Of a stretch of 64,000 nt of DNA, positions 55,390 through 63,563 are shown in pieces; position 1 is the stretch's first letter, and each line of letters opens with the position of its first letter. Position numbers and translations under genes: made by a program. The notes under the pieces were generated by a model. That model saw only the letters and a program-made list of their open reading frames with translations, was not told the origin of the DNA and made no database searches. The stretch lies in the NCBI GenBank assembly GCA_019638705.1, contig JAHBTI010000006.1, positions 62,001 through 126,000 of the forward strand. The letters run 5' to 3'. This stretch comes from Bacteroidota bacterium (GTDB lineage: Bacteria; Bacteroidota; Bacteroidia; B-17B0; Aurantibacillaceae).

Positions 55390-55626
55390 ATGTCACGTAT
55401 TTGTCAATTAACAGGAAAAAAAGCGATGGGCGGAAACAACGTTTCGTTTTCTAACAGAAAAACCCCACGTCAATTTAAAGTGAACTTGAAACGCAAACGT
55501 TTCTTTGTTCCCGAAACAGGCGAATGGGTTACGCTTCGCGTATCTACTTCGGCTTTGAAAAACATTAACAAAAAAGGCATCAGTGCCTGCTTAAAAGAAG
55601 CTAAAGCCAACGGCATTTTAGCATAA
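55390..55626 (+). CDS. rpmB: 50S ribosomal protein L28
   Basis: A 78-residue ribosomal protein with ICQLTGKKAMGGNNVSFSNRK at the start and RVSTSALKNINKKGI near the end. It lacks the zinc-binding Cys pairs of the C+ form. First gene of rpmB-rpmG-DUF4295, a Bacteroidota arrangement, behind a consensus promoter. Confidence 0.97.
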   Translation: MSRICQLTGKKAMGGNNVSFSNRKTPRQFKVNLKRKRFFVPETGEWVTLRVSTSALKNINKKGISACLKEAKANGILA

Positions 55627-55649
55627 GCATAAAATAATTTTAAGAAGTC

Positions 55650-55832
55650 ATGGCAAAAAAAGGTAACAGAATACAAGTTATTTTAGAGTGCACCGAGCAC
55701 AAAGAAAGCGGTAAACCGGGAACTTCCCGCTACATTACCACTAAAAACAAAAAGAACACCACCGAGCGTTTGGAGTTGAAAAAATTCAACCCCGTTTTAA
55801 AACGCATGACTGTTCACAAAGAAATTAAATAA
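55650..55832 (+). CDS. rpmG: 50S ribosomal protein L33
   Basis: A 60-residue ribosomal protein: [35 protein letters not shown]. It has a single Cys, so it is the zinc-free form. 23 bp after rpmB. Confidence 0.97.
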   Translation: MAKKGNRIQVILECTEHKESGKPGTSRYITTKNKKNTTERLELKKFNPVLKRMTVHKEIK

Positions 55833-55851
55833 CCATTAAAATTTTAGAACA

Positions 55852-56007
55852 ATGGCAAAGAAAGTAGTAGCAACGCTTAAAACAGGTAAAGGCAAAGATT
55901 TTACCAAAGTGATTAAAATGATAAAATCGGCAAAAACAGGTGCGTACAATTTCCGTGAAGAAGTTGTGCATAACGACCATATCGCTGATTTTTTGAAATC
56001 AAAATAA
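55852..56007 (+). CDS. DUF4295 family protein
   Basis: A 51-residue basic protein (MAKKVVATLKTGKGKDFTKV...HNDHIADFLKSK) read directly from the DNA. DUF4295 proteins follow rpmG in Bacteroidota and are thought to be lineage-specific ribosome-associated proteins; that role is inferred from position. Starts 19 bp after rpmG and ends before a good terminator. Confidence 0.92.
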   Translation: MAKKVVATLKTGKGKDFTKVIKMIKSAKTGAYNFREEVVHNDHIADFLKSK

Positions 56008-56034
56008 TTCATTTTTTCATTTTTGATGTTATAG

Positions 56035-56067
56035 AAAATTCTTTCCTTTAGCGGGAAAGAATTTTTT
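56035..56067 (+). terminator. Terminator of the rpmB operon
   Basis: Stem AAAATTCTTTCC (56035-56046) / GGAAAGAATTTT (56054-56065) with T-rich tail, 27 bases after DUF4295. Confidence 0.85.
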
Positions 56068-56092
56068 GTTTTTACTACGTTCCAAAAATGAA

Positions 56093-56167
56093 GCCACGAA
56101 TTTCACCAATTACACAAATTAGAATTTAGAAATTAGATTTTAGGATTTGTTTAGTGAAATTCGTGGC
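56093..56167. repeat. Intergenic palindromic repeat, family D
   Basis: Left GCCACGAATTTCACCAATTA and right TTTAGTGAAATTCGTGGC with AGAATTTAGAAATTAGATTT between them. Same family as 23893-23953. Confidence 0.78.
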
Positions 56168-56183
56168 ATAAAAAATAAAGAGT

Positions 56184-57146
56184 ATGAGTTTTTTTTCAAA
56201 AATATTTACCAAAGAAAATAAAGAAAGCCTTGACAAAGGTTTGGAAAAAACCAAAGAAAGTTTTTTCGGCAAATTGGCTAAAGCCGTTGCAGGCAAAAGT
56301 ACCGTTGATGCGGACGTTTTAGACAATTTGGAAGAAGTGCTCATCACGGGCGATGTGGGTGTAAACACTACTTTGAAAATTATTAAACGCATTGAAGAAC
56401 GTGTGAAGCAAGATAAATATGTTACCACTTCTGAACTCAACAGCATTTTAAAAAACGAAATTGCCGCGCTGCTTTCCGAAAATAACAAAAATCAAAACCC
56501 CGGTGATTTTTCTGAAGCCTTACCAAATAAGCCGCACGTAATTATGGTAGTTGGCGTAAACGGCGCGGGAAAAACCACCACCATCGGAAAAATGGCGTAT
56601 CAATACAAGCAAGCGGGAAAATCAGTTGTGTTGGGCGCGGCAGATACATTTCGCGCGGCTGCCGTTGACCAGTTGGTAGTTTGGAGCGAACGTGCGGGTG
56701 TTCCAATTGTGCAGCAAGGCATGGGCGCAGACCCCGCCAGTGTGGCATTTGACACATTAAGCAGCGCGAAAGCAAAAAATGCCGATGTGGTAATTATTGA
56801 CACCGCAGGACGTTTGCACAACAAAATAAATTTAATGAACGAACTCACGAAAATTAAAAACGTGATGAAAAAAGTTGTTCCCGATGCGCCGCACGAAGTG
56901 ATGTTGGTATTGGACGGAAGCACAGGACAAAATGCCGTAGAGCAATGCCGTCAGTTTACCGCCGCAACTGATGTGAACGCACTTGCCGTTACAAAATTAG
57001 ACGGAACAGCCAAGGGCGGCGTGGTGATTGGTATTTCAGACGAATTTAAAATTCCGGTAAAATACATTGGTGTCGGCGAAAAAATGACCGACTTGCAAGT
57101 GTTTGATGCAGGTGAGTTTGTGGATAGTTTGTTTAGCAAAAGATAA
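56184..57146 (+). CDS. ftsY: Signal recognition particle receptor FtsY
   Basis: SRP-type GTPase at the membrane that receives Ffh-ribosome complexes. N-domain helices (KFFGKLAKAV-like start), P-loop VGVNGAGKTTTIGKMA, DTAGRLHNKINLMNE, TKLDGTAKGGVVIG. Length 320, with a short N-terminal A-domain as usual in Bacteroidota. Confidence 0.97.
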   Translation: MSFFSKIFTKENKESLDKGLEKTKESFFGKLAKAVAGKSTVDADVLDNLEEVLITGDVGVNTTLKIIKRIEERVKQDKYVTTSELNSILKNEIAALLSENNKNQNPGDFSEALPNKPHVIMVVGVNGAGKTTTIGKMAYQYKQAGKSVVLGAADTFRAAAVDQLVVWSERAGVPIVQQGMGADPASVAFDTLSSAKAKNADVVIIDTAGRLHNKINLMNELTKIKNVMKKVVPDAPHEVMLVLDGSTGQNAVEQCRQFTAATDVNALAVTKLDGTAKGGVVIGISDEFKIPVKYIGVGEKMTDLQVFDAGEFVDSLFSKR

Positions 57147-57414
57147 ATTACTCCGAACTTATGTTCTTGCTCTCAATTAATAATTAAAAACCATTACCAT
57201 GAAACGTAACATTATTTTTTCTTTATTGCTTGTTACAGGTTTAACGGCAATTAAGGCTCAAGACACTTTGAGTTCGCAACTAAAACGATCTATCGTAAAA
57301 AGATATTCAAGCATTCTGCCCCTGTTATCCGCAGCAGGCGAATTTGGCAGTGGAAGCAGTTCCTTTATAGACGGAACATTAGGACTTCGTATCGGACAAG
57401 GCATTAACATCAAA

Positions 57415-57422
57415 AAAATTAA
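57415..57422. repeat. Target-site duplication, left
   Basis: AAAATTAA immediately before the left inverted repeat; identical copy at 60348-60355. Confidence 0.93.
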
Positions 57423-57506
57423 GGTAACTATATATAATTTTACACAAAATAAATTTGTTTATATGTAAATAACTACTTATATTTGTCGTGTCAAAAATTA
57501 AAGGCA

Positions 57507-58436
57507 ATGATAAATATAGATATTAAATCAATCCCTCAACTATTAAAGGCTTTTCATAGTGAGCAAATTTGTATTGAGCATTTAGAGAAATTACGTTGGA
57601 ATGGCAATGTAATAAGCCCGTTTGATGAAACATCAAAAGTTTATAAGTGTGCAGGAAACAAATATCGTTGTAAAAATACAGGTAAGTATTTCAATGTTCG
57701 TACAGGCACTTTATTTGACAATACTAAAATTGAACTTCAAAAATGGTTTCTTGCTATCTATATTGTAACATCTCACAAAAAAGGCATTTCCTCGCTTCAA
57801 TTAGCCAAAGATATTGACGTAACACAAAAAACAGCGTGGTTTATGTTACAACGCATTCGCAACTGTTTTGGAATTGAAAATCCACATAGCGGCAATGGTG
57901 GAAGTTTAGATAATGAAGTTGAAATTGACGAGGCGTTTGTTGGCGGCAAAAACAAAAACAGGCATAAAAGCAAAAAAGTAGAAAATTCACAAGGTCGCTC
58001 TTATAAAGACAAAACACCTGTTTTAGGAATGGTTGAAAGGGGTGGTAAATTGGCTGCTAAAACCATTGAAAACACACAAGCCGAAACATTAACCCCTGAA
58101 ATCGTTGCAGCCGTTAAACAAACCGCAAACATTTATACCGATGAATGGTTAGGTTACAAAGATATTAAATGGATTTACGACCACGCTTTTGTTAAGCACA
58201 ATAGCCATGAATATGTTAATGGCAGAGTTCACACAAATACTATTGAGGGATTTTGGAGTTTATTAAAAAGAGGTATTTTCGGGATTTATCACTCAACATC
58301 TAAAAAGCATTTACAAAAATATGTTGATGAATTTGTGTTCCGTTACAATACACGTTCAAGTTCTGAAAGTGGACGTTTCAACCAATTACTTTCTAATTCC
58401 GAAAATCGTTTAACTTATAAAAATCTGATAAAATGA
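57507..58436 (+). CDS. IS1595-family transposase (ISXO2-like DDE)
   Basis: A 309-residue DDE transposase. N-terminal Cys residues (C22, C48, C55) are a reduced zinc ribbon, followed by FNVRTGTLFDNTKI typical of the family. The catalytic core has VEIDEAFVGGK (Asp141), YTDEWLGYKD (Asp212) and HTNTIEGFWSLLKRG (Glu247). It cuts at the inverted repeats of the surrounding element. The ATG at 57507 is used; an upstream TTG is not needed. Its stop overlaps the next gene by 4 bp. Confidence 0.95.
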   Translation: MINIDIKSIPQLLKAFHSEQICIEHLEKLRWNGNVISPFDETSKVYKCAGNKYRCKNTGKYFNVRTGTLFDNTKIELQKWFLAIYIVTSHKKGISSLQLAKDIDVTQKTAWFMLQRIRNCFGIENPHSGNGGSLDNEVEIDEAFVGGKNKNRHKSKKVENSQGRSYKDKTPVLGMVERGGKLAAKTIENTQAETLTPEIVAAVKQTANIYTDEWLGYKDIKWIYDHAFVKHNSHEYVNGRVHTNTIEGFWSLLKRGIFGIYHSTSKKHLQKYVDEFVFRYNTRSSSESGRFNQLLSNSENRLTYKNLIK

Positions 58437-59401
58437 AAAACGAATTATTAAAAGCAACACACGGGTCAGATAAAACCCAATTATCTTTAGGAGAAATTAA
58501 AATACCTTGCTATGTATTAAGTGATACAACAAGGGTTTTTTCTGGTAGAGGAATACAAAGGGCATTAGGCTCTAATGCAACATCGGGAACCTGGCTAACA
58601 AAGTTCATAAATGACTCGCCAATAACCAAACATTTAAAAACCGGTGTTTTAGAGCAACTTAACAATCCTATTAAGTTTCAAAGACCACAGGCAGGTGGCT
58701 CACAATCATCAACTTATGGGTATGAAGTTACTATTTTGATTGATATTTGCGACTCTATTTTAGAAGCAAATAAAACCGGTGATAAAATAGATATTGAAAT
58801 AGTCAATAATGCGCAATCTATCATAAGGTCAGTTGCAAAAGTTGGTATTATAGCATTAGTAGATGAGGTAACAGGCTACCAATATGACAGAGAAAGATTT
58901 GAATTACAAAAGATACTACAAGCATATATTTCAGACGAAATTTTAAAATGGCAACTTACCTTTACTGATGATTTCTACAAAGAAATTTATAGATTATGGG
59001 GACTTCCATTTATACCAAAATATATAAAAACAAAACCGTCTTTTATAGGCAAACTAACTTCAAAATACATATACGACCAAATGCCTAAAGGGGTAGTACA
59101 GAAGATAAAAGAAAAAACAGGAAAAACGGAAAGTGGGAATTGGAAATATAAGTGGCATCAGTCATTAACGCCTGAAATTGGAAAGGAACATTTGAAGAAA
59201 CAAATTATAGAAGTTACAACGCTAATGTCTATTTCTCAATCAAAAGAGCAGTTTCAATCCCTGTTTGAGAAAAAATACCAATCAAGGGTTCAATTAGAAT
59301 TAGAATTTAATGAGGAAATAAAAGAACCTGACTTGTCCCAATTCAATAAGCGGCTAAAAACAGCCTTAAACTATAATCCAAAGAATAAAGAGCCAAACTA
59401 A
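58433..59401 (+). CDS. P63C-domain protein, transposon cargo
   Basis: A 322-residue protein overlapping the transposase end by 4 bp (ATGA), thus translationally coupled. The middle has VTGYQYDRERFELQKILQAYI and the WQLTFTDDFYKEIYRLWGLP block, which mark the P63C domain (Pfam PF10546), known from phage and bacterial proteins. The N-terminus (CYVLSDTTRVFSGRGIQRALG) resembles a KilA-like/Phage antirepressor opening, but this is uncertain. The C-terminus is helical and charged. Function unknown. Confidence 0.85.
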   Translation: MKNELLKATHGSDKTQLSLGEIKIPCYVLSDTTRVFSGRGIQRALGSNATSGTWLTKFINDSPITKHLKTGVLEQLNNPIKFQRPQAGGSQSSTYGYEVTILIDICDSILEANKTGDKIDIEIVNNAQSIIRSVAKVGIIALVDEVTGYQYDRERFELQKILQAYISDEILKWQLTFTDDFYKEIYRLWGLPFIPKYIKTKPSFIGKLTSKYIYDQMPKGVVQKIKEKTGKTESGNWKYKWHQSLTPEIGKEHLKKQIIEVTTLMSISQSKEQFQSLFEKKYQSRVQLELEFNEEIKEPDLSQFNKRLKTALNYNPKNKEPN

Positions 59402-59418
59402 TATCGGCTCTTTTTTTT
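59387..59418 (+). terminator. Rho-independent terminator after P63C gene
   Basis: Stem AAAGAGCC (59387-59394) / GGCTCTTT (59406-59413) followed by a run of T, overlapping the stop codon region. Confidence 0.8.
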
Positions 59419-59486
59419 ATTTTGTAATATTATTTCTATACACATAAAATCTAAATATATTTTTTTCATATATTTGGCTCGATATT

Positions 59487-59649
59487 GCAGGCGTTAGTTT
59501 GCTTTGGTTGCCGAAAGTTTCGAAATCCCCAACCACAAATCACAAACTAAACTATTTGCTTGCGTCCTATGGGCGTGAGTTTTGGTTTATTTGATTTGTA
59601 GGTCTTCGAAACACCTCGGCAATAAGTAAATTATTGTCTCACGCCCTGC
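59487..59649. other. Long self-complementary non-coding segment inside the transposon
   Basis: Nested inverted pairs in order: GCAGGCGT (59487) with ACGCCCTGC (59641-59649); a TTGCCGAA...TTTCGAA arm at 59508-59524 with TTCGAAACACCTCGGCAA at 59605-59622; AACCACAAATCACAAACTAA (from 59531) with GTTTTGGTTTATTTGATTTG (59579-59598). The inner apex also holds GGGCGTGAG (59571-59579), complementary to CTCACGCCC (59639-59647), which competes with the outer stem. Nested pairs at this density suggest a folded RNA or a DNA hairpin. It fills most of the 301-bp gap 59402-59702; no gene is seen there. Confidence 0.6.
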
Positions 59650-59702
59650 TTATTTTATATAACGTTACGAGAGAGGCATAGTGACATAAATAACAAATAT
59701 TT

Positions 59703-60089
59703 ATGAAAACTTTAAGGTGGGTATTATTTGCACCAGTATTTCTATTTTACACAACGCTTCCCCAACATTATGCTGAACAACTAAGTAGGTGGGGGTGGTC
59801 ATTGCACCCAACAACTGATATGTGGCTTGTGAAATTATTTTATCTTTTTCTTAATTTTTTTATTTCTGCTACTTCATGGAGCATTTTTGCTGTTGTGGCT
59901 ATGTATTTAATAAGAATAGCTCCTAATACAAAATTAGGAGGAATTATTTTGTTGCTGATTATAGGAACATTAATTTTAATGTCATGGATTTTAGCTTGGA
60001 GTAGCCTTGATAAAATAGATATTGTTTTTGATGTAGAAATTTTAATGATATTATTAGCCGCGTCATCTGGAGCGTTTAAATCAAATTAA
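59703..60089 (+). CDS. Four-helix membrane protein, transposon cargo
   Basis: A 128-residue protein with about four hydrophobic segments: WVLFAPVFLFYTTL, LVKLFYLFLNFFISA, IFAVVAMYLIRIA and LGGIILLLIIGTLILMSWIL. No recognised family. It lies between the self-complementary segment and the small charged protein gene and is inside the element. Confidence 0.7.
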   Translation: MKTLRWVLFAPVFLFYTTLPQHYAEQLSRWGWSLHPTTDMWLVKLFYLFLNFFISATSWSIFAVVAMYLIRIAPNTKLGGIILLLIIGTLILMSWILAWSSLDKIDIVFDVEILMILLAASSGAFKSN

Positions 60090-60104
60090 CTTTATACTAT
60101 AATT

Positions 60105-60308
60105 ATGGAAAATTACGAGCAACAACAGAAGAAGTACAAAGAGGGACTAAAAGCGTTCAAGGAGCAGTTATTGAAGAAAAACAAACAAGAGATGAAAGAA
60201 GCCGAGAAGATGTCGCAGCGACAATACTCTTGGGAGCAGAAACGCAAGCAGATAGACGAGAGCTTTCAGACACACGGTCAGGCAAATCCGAACAAGAGGC
60301 GTTTATGA
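60105..60308 (+). CDS. Small charged Lys/Gln/Glu-rich protein, transposon cargo
   Basis: A 67-residue protein of mainly E, K and Q (KEGLKAFKEQLLKKNKQEMK), predicted to be one helix or coiled coil, ending NPNKRRL. Starts 15 bases after the membrane protein stop, and its stop is 16 bases before the right inverted repeat. No family recognised. Confidence 0.65.
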   Translation: MENYEQQQKKYKEGLKAFKEQLLKKNKQEMKEAEKMSQRQYSWEQKRKQIDESFQTHGQANPNKRRL

Positions 60309-60347
60309 CTATGTTAAATTTTTAGTGTAAATTTGTATGTAGTTACC

Positions 60348-60355
60348 AAAATTAA
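60348..60355. repeat. Target-site duplication, right
   Basis: AAAATTAA directly after the right inverted repeat, matching 57415-57422. Confidence 0.93.
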
Positions 60356-60786
60356 TATTGGTATTGATGTAAGCCACGAAGTATATTATCAAAAAGGCTC
60401 AAACAATACATTTATTTCTTATTTGCGCGCTTATGGTGAATATCAATTTTATCAAAACAAAAAAGCAACATTTCTTGTAGGCGTAAGACCTTACGGTTTC
60501 AGATTTGAGTACACGCCTACGGATTGGTATCAGTTTTTGAATGACCCGATTGACGGAAAACAGCATACGCACTTTATTGGAGGTGTTTCCTTATACACAA
60601 GTGCAGATATTAGAATTCGAGAAAAATGTCATCTTGTATTCGGCTTAGGTTTGGATAAAAAATTTTCTACAAAGAGTGGTTTGCTACCACGAAATTTACC
60701 AATGATTTTCATGCTTGATTTCCGTGCACCGTTTCCGAAATTTATGATGAAGAAAAATTCAAAAGTTCAGAATTATTACTAATCAC

Positions 60787-60818
60787 AAAAAAGCCCCGAA
60801 GTTTTTCGGGGCTTTTTT
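60787..60818. terminator. Bidirectional terminator between the broken gene and infC
   Basis: Stem AAAAAAGCCCCGAA (60787-60800) / TTCGGGGCTTTTTT (60805-60818) with loop GTTT; good on both strands. Confidence 0.88.
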
Positions 60819-60841
60819 AATGTTCTGCACTTAACTAAAAT

Positions 60842-61474
60842 TTACTTCTTCTTAGGTCCAATAAGCATTTGCATTCTCTTTCCTTCCAAAACAGGTAACT
60901 GCTCTGCTTTTCCGTATTCTTCCAGTTCGTTGGCAAAGCGCAATAATAAAATTTCGCCCTGTTCTTTAAAGGCAATCTGGCGACCGCGAAAAAACACATA
61001 AGCTTTTACTTTGCTGCCTTCCTGCAAAAATTTAATGGCATGATTTTTCTTGAAATTAAAATCGTGTTCGTCCGTGTGCGGACCAAAACGAATATCTTTT
61101 ATCACCACTTTGGCGGCTTTGGATTTTATTTCTTTGGCTTTCTTCTTTTGTTCGTAAAGGAATTTGCCGTAATCAACAATTTTACAAACAGGAGGGTCAA
61201 TATTCGGCGCAATTTCTACAAGGTCTAAGCCCTGCTCTTCCGCCATTTTCAAGGCTTTTGAAACAGGATAAACGCCGCTTTCTATGTCATCGCCCACCAC
61301 ACGCACTTTCGGCGAGGTGATGCGTTCATTTATGCGGTGTTGTTCTTCTTTTACGCCCGGTCTTTTGTAACCTTCTTTCAGGGCACGGTTTCTTGGTCTT
61401 GGTGGTTGTTGTTGTGTGCCTGCATTGGGAGTATTACTCTTAGGTGCAAACGTGTTTGGTTTCTTTTTATTGAT
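60842..61474 (-). CDS. infC: Translation initiation factor IF-3 with likely AUC/AUU start
   Basis: IF-3 discriminates against wrong start codons and keeps the 30S subunit free. Domains: [20 protein letters not shown] (N-domain), [37 protein letters not shown], and the C-domain ending [10 protein letters not shown]. The open frame has no ATG upstream of the conserved part. A perfect GGAGG (61480-61484) sits 5 bases before ATC (61472-61474) and 2 bases before ATT (61475-61477). A TTG at 61510 has no such site. ATC is used here; either gives ~210 residues. infC follows thrS. rpmI and rplT, the usual next genes, are absent. Confidence 0.92.
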   Translation of the reverse strand: MNKKKPNTFAPKSNTPNAGTQQQPPRPRNRALKEGYKRPGVKEEQHRINERITSPKVRVVGDDIESGVYPVSKALKMAEEQGLDLVEIAPNIDPPVCKIVDYGKFLYEQKKKAKEIKSKAAKVVIKDIRFGPHTDEHDFNFKKNHAIKFLQEGSKVKAYVFFRGRQIAFKEQGEILLLRFANELEEYGKAEQLPVLEGKRMQMLIGPKKK

Positions 61475-61479
61475 AATAG

Positions 61480-61484
61480 CCTCC
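61480..61484 (-). promoter_or_regulatory. Shine-Dalgarno of infC
   Basis: Minus-strand GGAGG, five bases before ATC. SD sequences of this strength are rare in Bacteroidota and this one points to the rare start codon. Confidence 0.65.
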
Positions 61485-61523
61485 GCTTTTAAATTGTTAA
61501 TTGCCGACAAAATTACTAAAATT

Positions 61524-63473
61524 TTATTGGTTTAATTTCTGATTAAAATCATTTTCAATGAGTTTGTTCACATGGCTTGCAAAATCTGTTAATGAAAACT
61601 CGCCAATATCGCCTTTGCCGTGAACACGCGCCGACACTTTTTGCTCGGCTTCTTCTTTTTCGCCTACAATCAGCATAAACGGAATTTTTTTCAATTCCTG
61701 GTCGCGTATTTTTTTGCCGATTTTTTCGTTGCGGTCGTCCACAAAGCCGCGCAGTTCCATACCTGACAAGGTTTCCAAAACGTTTTGCGCATACTCGTTG
61801 TATTTTTCGCTGATTGGCAAAACAGCAAACTGGTCAGGTGTGAGCCACAGCGGAAATTTTCCACCGCAATGTTCAATCAGCACCGCAATAAAACGTTCCA
61901 AACTACCGAATGGTGCACGGTGTATCATTACAGGGCGGTGTTTTTGATTGTCGCTGCCCATGTATTCCAACTCAAAACGTTCTGGCAAATTGTAATCCAC
62001 TTGAATTGTGCCAAGCTGCCATTGTCTGCCCAAAGCATCTTTCACCATAAAATCCAATTTCGGACCATAAAACGCCGCTTCGCCGTATTCTGTAACGGTT
62101 TTCAACCCTTTTTCTTTTGCGGCTTCAATAATGGCATTTTCGGCTTTTTCCCAATTTTCTTCGCTGCCAATGTATTTGCTACGGTCTTCTTTGTCGCGCA
62201 ACGAAATTTGTGCGGTGTAATCTTTAAAATCCAAGGCATTAAACACATGAAGCACCAAATCAATCACTTTTATAAATTCTTCTTTCACCTGGTCGGGGCG
62301 GCAAAACAAATGCGCATCGTCTTGCGTAAAGCCGCGAACACGGGTTAAACCGTGCAATTCGCCGTGTTGCTCGTAACGATACACCGTTCCAAATTCTGCC
62401 AAGCGCAAAGGCAAATCTTTGTATGAACGCGGCGAAGATTTATAAATTTCGCAGTGGTGCGGGCAATTCATCGGCTTCAACAAAAATTCTTCCCCGTCTT
62501 GCGGCGTTTTAATCGGCTGAAAAGAATCTTTTCCGTATTTCTCGTAATGCCCCGAAGTAACGTACAAAGCCTTATGCCCGATGTGCGGTGTTGCCACCTG
62601 CAGATAGCCCGCTTTGAGTTGAGATTTTTGCATGAAGTTAATTAAACGTTCGCGCAAAGCCGCGCCCTTAGGCAACCACAGAGGTAAGCCCATACCTACT
62701 CTTTCTGAAAAAGTAAACAACTCCAATTCTTTTCCGAGTTTGCGGTGGTCGCGTTTTTTAGCTTCTTCCAAAAGCACTAAATATTCTTTCAGCTCTTTGT
62801 CTTTCGGGAAAGTAATGCCGTAAACGCGGGTGAGCATTTTATTTTTTTCATCGCCTTTCCAGTACGCACCTGCCACGTTTAAAATTTTGGCAGCCTTTAT
62901 AAATCCTGTGTTCGGAATGTGAGGTCCGCGACATAAATCGGTAAAATTACCTTGTGTGTAAAGCGTGATATTGCCGTCTTCCAAGCGTTCCAGCAAATCT
63001 AATTTGTATTCATCGCCTTTGTCTTTAAAGTAAGCAATGGCATCTTGTTTGGAAATTTCTTTGCGTACATAAACATTGTTTTGCCGCGCCAGTTCCAACA
63101 TTTTTTGTTCAATCTTTTCAAAATCTGCGGGCGACAAGGTATGTCCGTTTAAATCCACATCGTAATAAAATCCGTTTTCCAAAGGAGGACCAACCCAAAA
63201 TTTCACACCGGGATACAAGGCTTCCAAAGCCTCAGCCATTAAGTGCGCCGAAGAATGCCATAAGGTTTCTTTGCCCAATTCATCGTTCCACGTTAATAAA
63301 CTTAACGTGCTGTCTGAATTAATGGGGCGAGAAGCGTCCCAAGTTTCGTTGTTTACTTTTGCTGCTAAAACGTTGCGTGCCAAGCCTTCGCTGATACTTT
63401 GCGCAATTTGCATGGCGGTAGTTCCTTTTTGATAGTCGCGAACTGAACCGTCGGGAAGAGTAATTTTTATCAT
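61524..63473 (-). CDS. thrS: Threonyl-tRNA synthetase
   Basis: Class II synthetase with an N-terminal TGS domain (~1-60), an editing domain ([16 protein letters not shown], then the Cys in [13 protein letters not shown]), and the catalytic core with zinc ligands in [13 protein letters not shown] and motif 3 [16 protein letters not shown]. The C-terminal anticodon domain has [15 protein letters not shown]. Length 649 is standard. Its 5' leader (63474-63525) contains an ACCTG / CAGGT hairpin and a TATCTTCG -7 element (63518-63525); whether threonine or its own protein regulates it cannot be told. Confidence 0.97.
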   Translation of the reverse strand: MIKITLPDGSVRDYQKGTTAMQIAQSISEGLARNVLAAKVNNETWDASRPINSDSTLSLLTWNDELGKETLWHSSAHLMAEALEALYPGVKFWVGPPLENGFYYDVDLNGHTLSPADFEKIEQKMLELARQNNVYVRKEISKQDAIAYFKDKGDEYKLDLLERLEDGNITLYTQGNFTDLCRGPHIPNTGFIKAAKILNVAGAYWKGDEKNKMLTRVYGITFPKDKELKEYLVLLEEAKKRDHRKLGKELELFTFSERVGMGLPLWLPKGAALRERLINFMQKSQLKAGYLQVATPHIGHKALYVTSGHYEKYGKDSFQPIKTPQDGEEFLLKPMNCPHHCEIYKSSPRSYKDLPLRLAEFGTVYRYEQHGELHGLTRVRGFTQDDAHLFCRPDQVKEEFIKVIDLVLHVFNALDFKDYTAQISLRDKEDRSKYIGSEENWEKAENAIIEAAKEKGLKTVTEYGEAAFYGPKLDFMVKDALGRQWQLGTIQVDYNLPERFELEYMGSDNQKHRPVMIHRAPFGSLERFIAVLIEHCGGKFPLWLTPDQFAVLPISEKYNEYAQNVLETLSGMELRGFVDDRNEKIGKKIRDQELKKIPFMLIVGEKEEAEQKVSARVHGKGDIGEFSLTDFASHVNKLIENDFNQKLNQ

Positions 63474-63517
63474 ATTGTTTTTGTACCTGCAAACAACACA
63501 GGTTTAAATTTCAATGG

Positions 63518-63525
63518 CGAAGATA
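63518..63525 (-). promoter_or_regulatory. -7-like promoter element of thrS-infC
   Basis: Minus-strand TATCTTCG, one base from TAnnTTTG, 45 bases upstream of thrS. Confidence 0.4.
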
Positions 63526-63563
63526 GTGGATTTTTTGTTTAAAGATTTGGCGAATTGTATTTT

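Larger units (their letters stand above)
57423..60347 (+). mobile_element. IS1595-family transposon with cargo genes (2925 bp)
   Basis: Ends are 23-bp terminal inverted repeats, 57423-57445 and 60325-60347, matching at 20 positions and beginning GGTAACTA. They are flanked by a perfect 8-bp duplication AAAATTAA, the usual size for IS1595. It carries a transposase (57507-58436), a P63C gene (58433-59401), a terminator, a self-complementary segment (59487-59649), a membrane protein (59703-60089) and a small charged protein (60105-60308). A bare IS1595 element is about 1 kb, so about 1.9 kb is cargo. Confidence 0.92.
57199..60782 (+). pseudogene. Outer-membrane-type protein gene interrupted by a transposon
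   Basis: The 5' part (57199-57422) encodes a signal peptide (IIFSLLLVTGLTAIKAQ) and beta-strand-like sequence. The 3' part (60356-60782) continues NIGIDVSHEVYYQKG...YGEYQFYQNKKATFLVGVRPYGF, also barrel-like. Joining 57422 to 60356, which removes the element and one copy of the 8-bp duplication, gives an uninterrupted 216-residue frame (224 + 427 bases = 217 codons). No other lesion is seen, so the insertion is probably recent. The broken 5' frame runs 44 bases plus into the element and stops at 57468. Confidence 0.92.

Noticed and set aside
57483-57506. Earlier TTG start for the transposase
   Set aside because: The ATG at 57507 gives the usual IS1595 length and N-terminus.
59487-59670. Integron attC site within the transposon
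   Set aside because: The segment is a long imperfect palindrome ending near TATAACGTTACGAG, but the conserved core pair (RYYYAAC and GTTRRRY) is not present at its ends and no integrase gene is nearby.
60333-60355. Separate gene starting at 60333
   Set aside because: The apparent start lies within the transposon's right inverted repeat; the frame is the 3' half of the interrupted gene.
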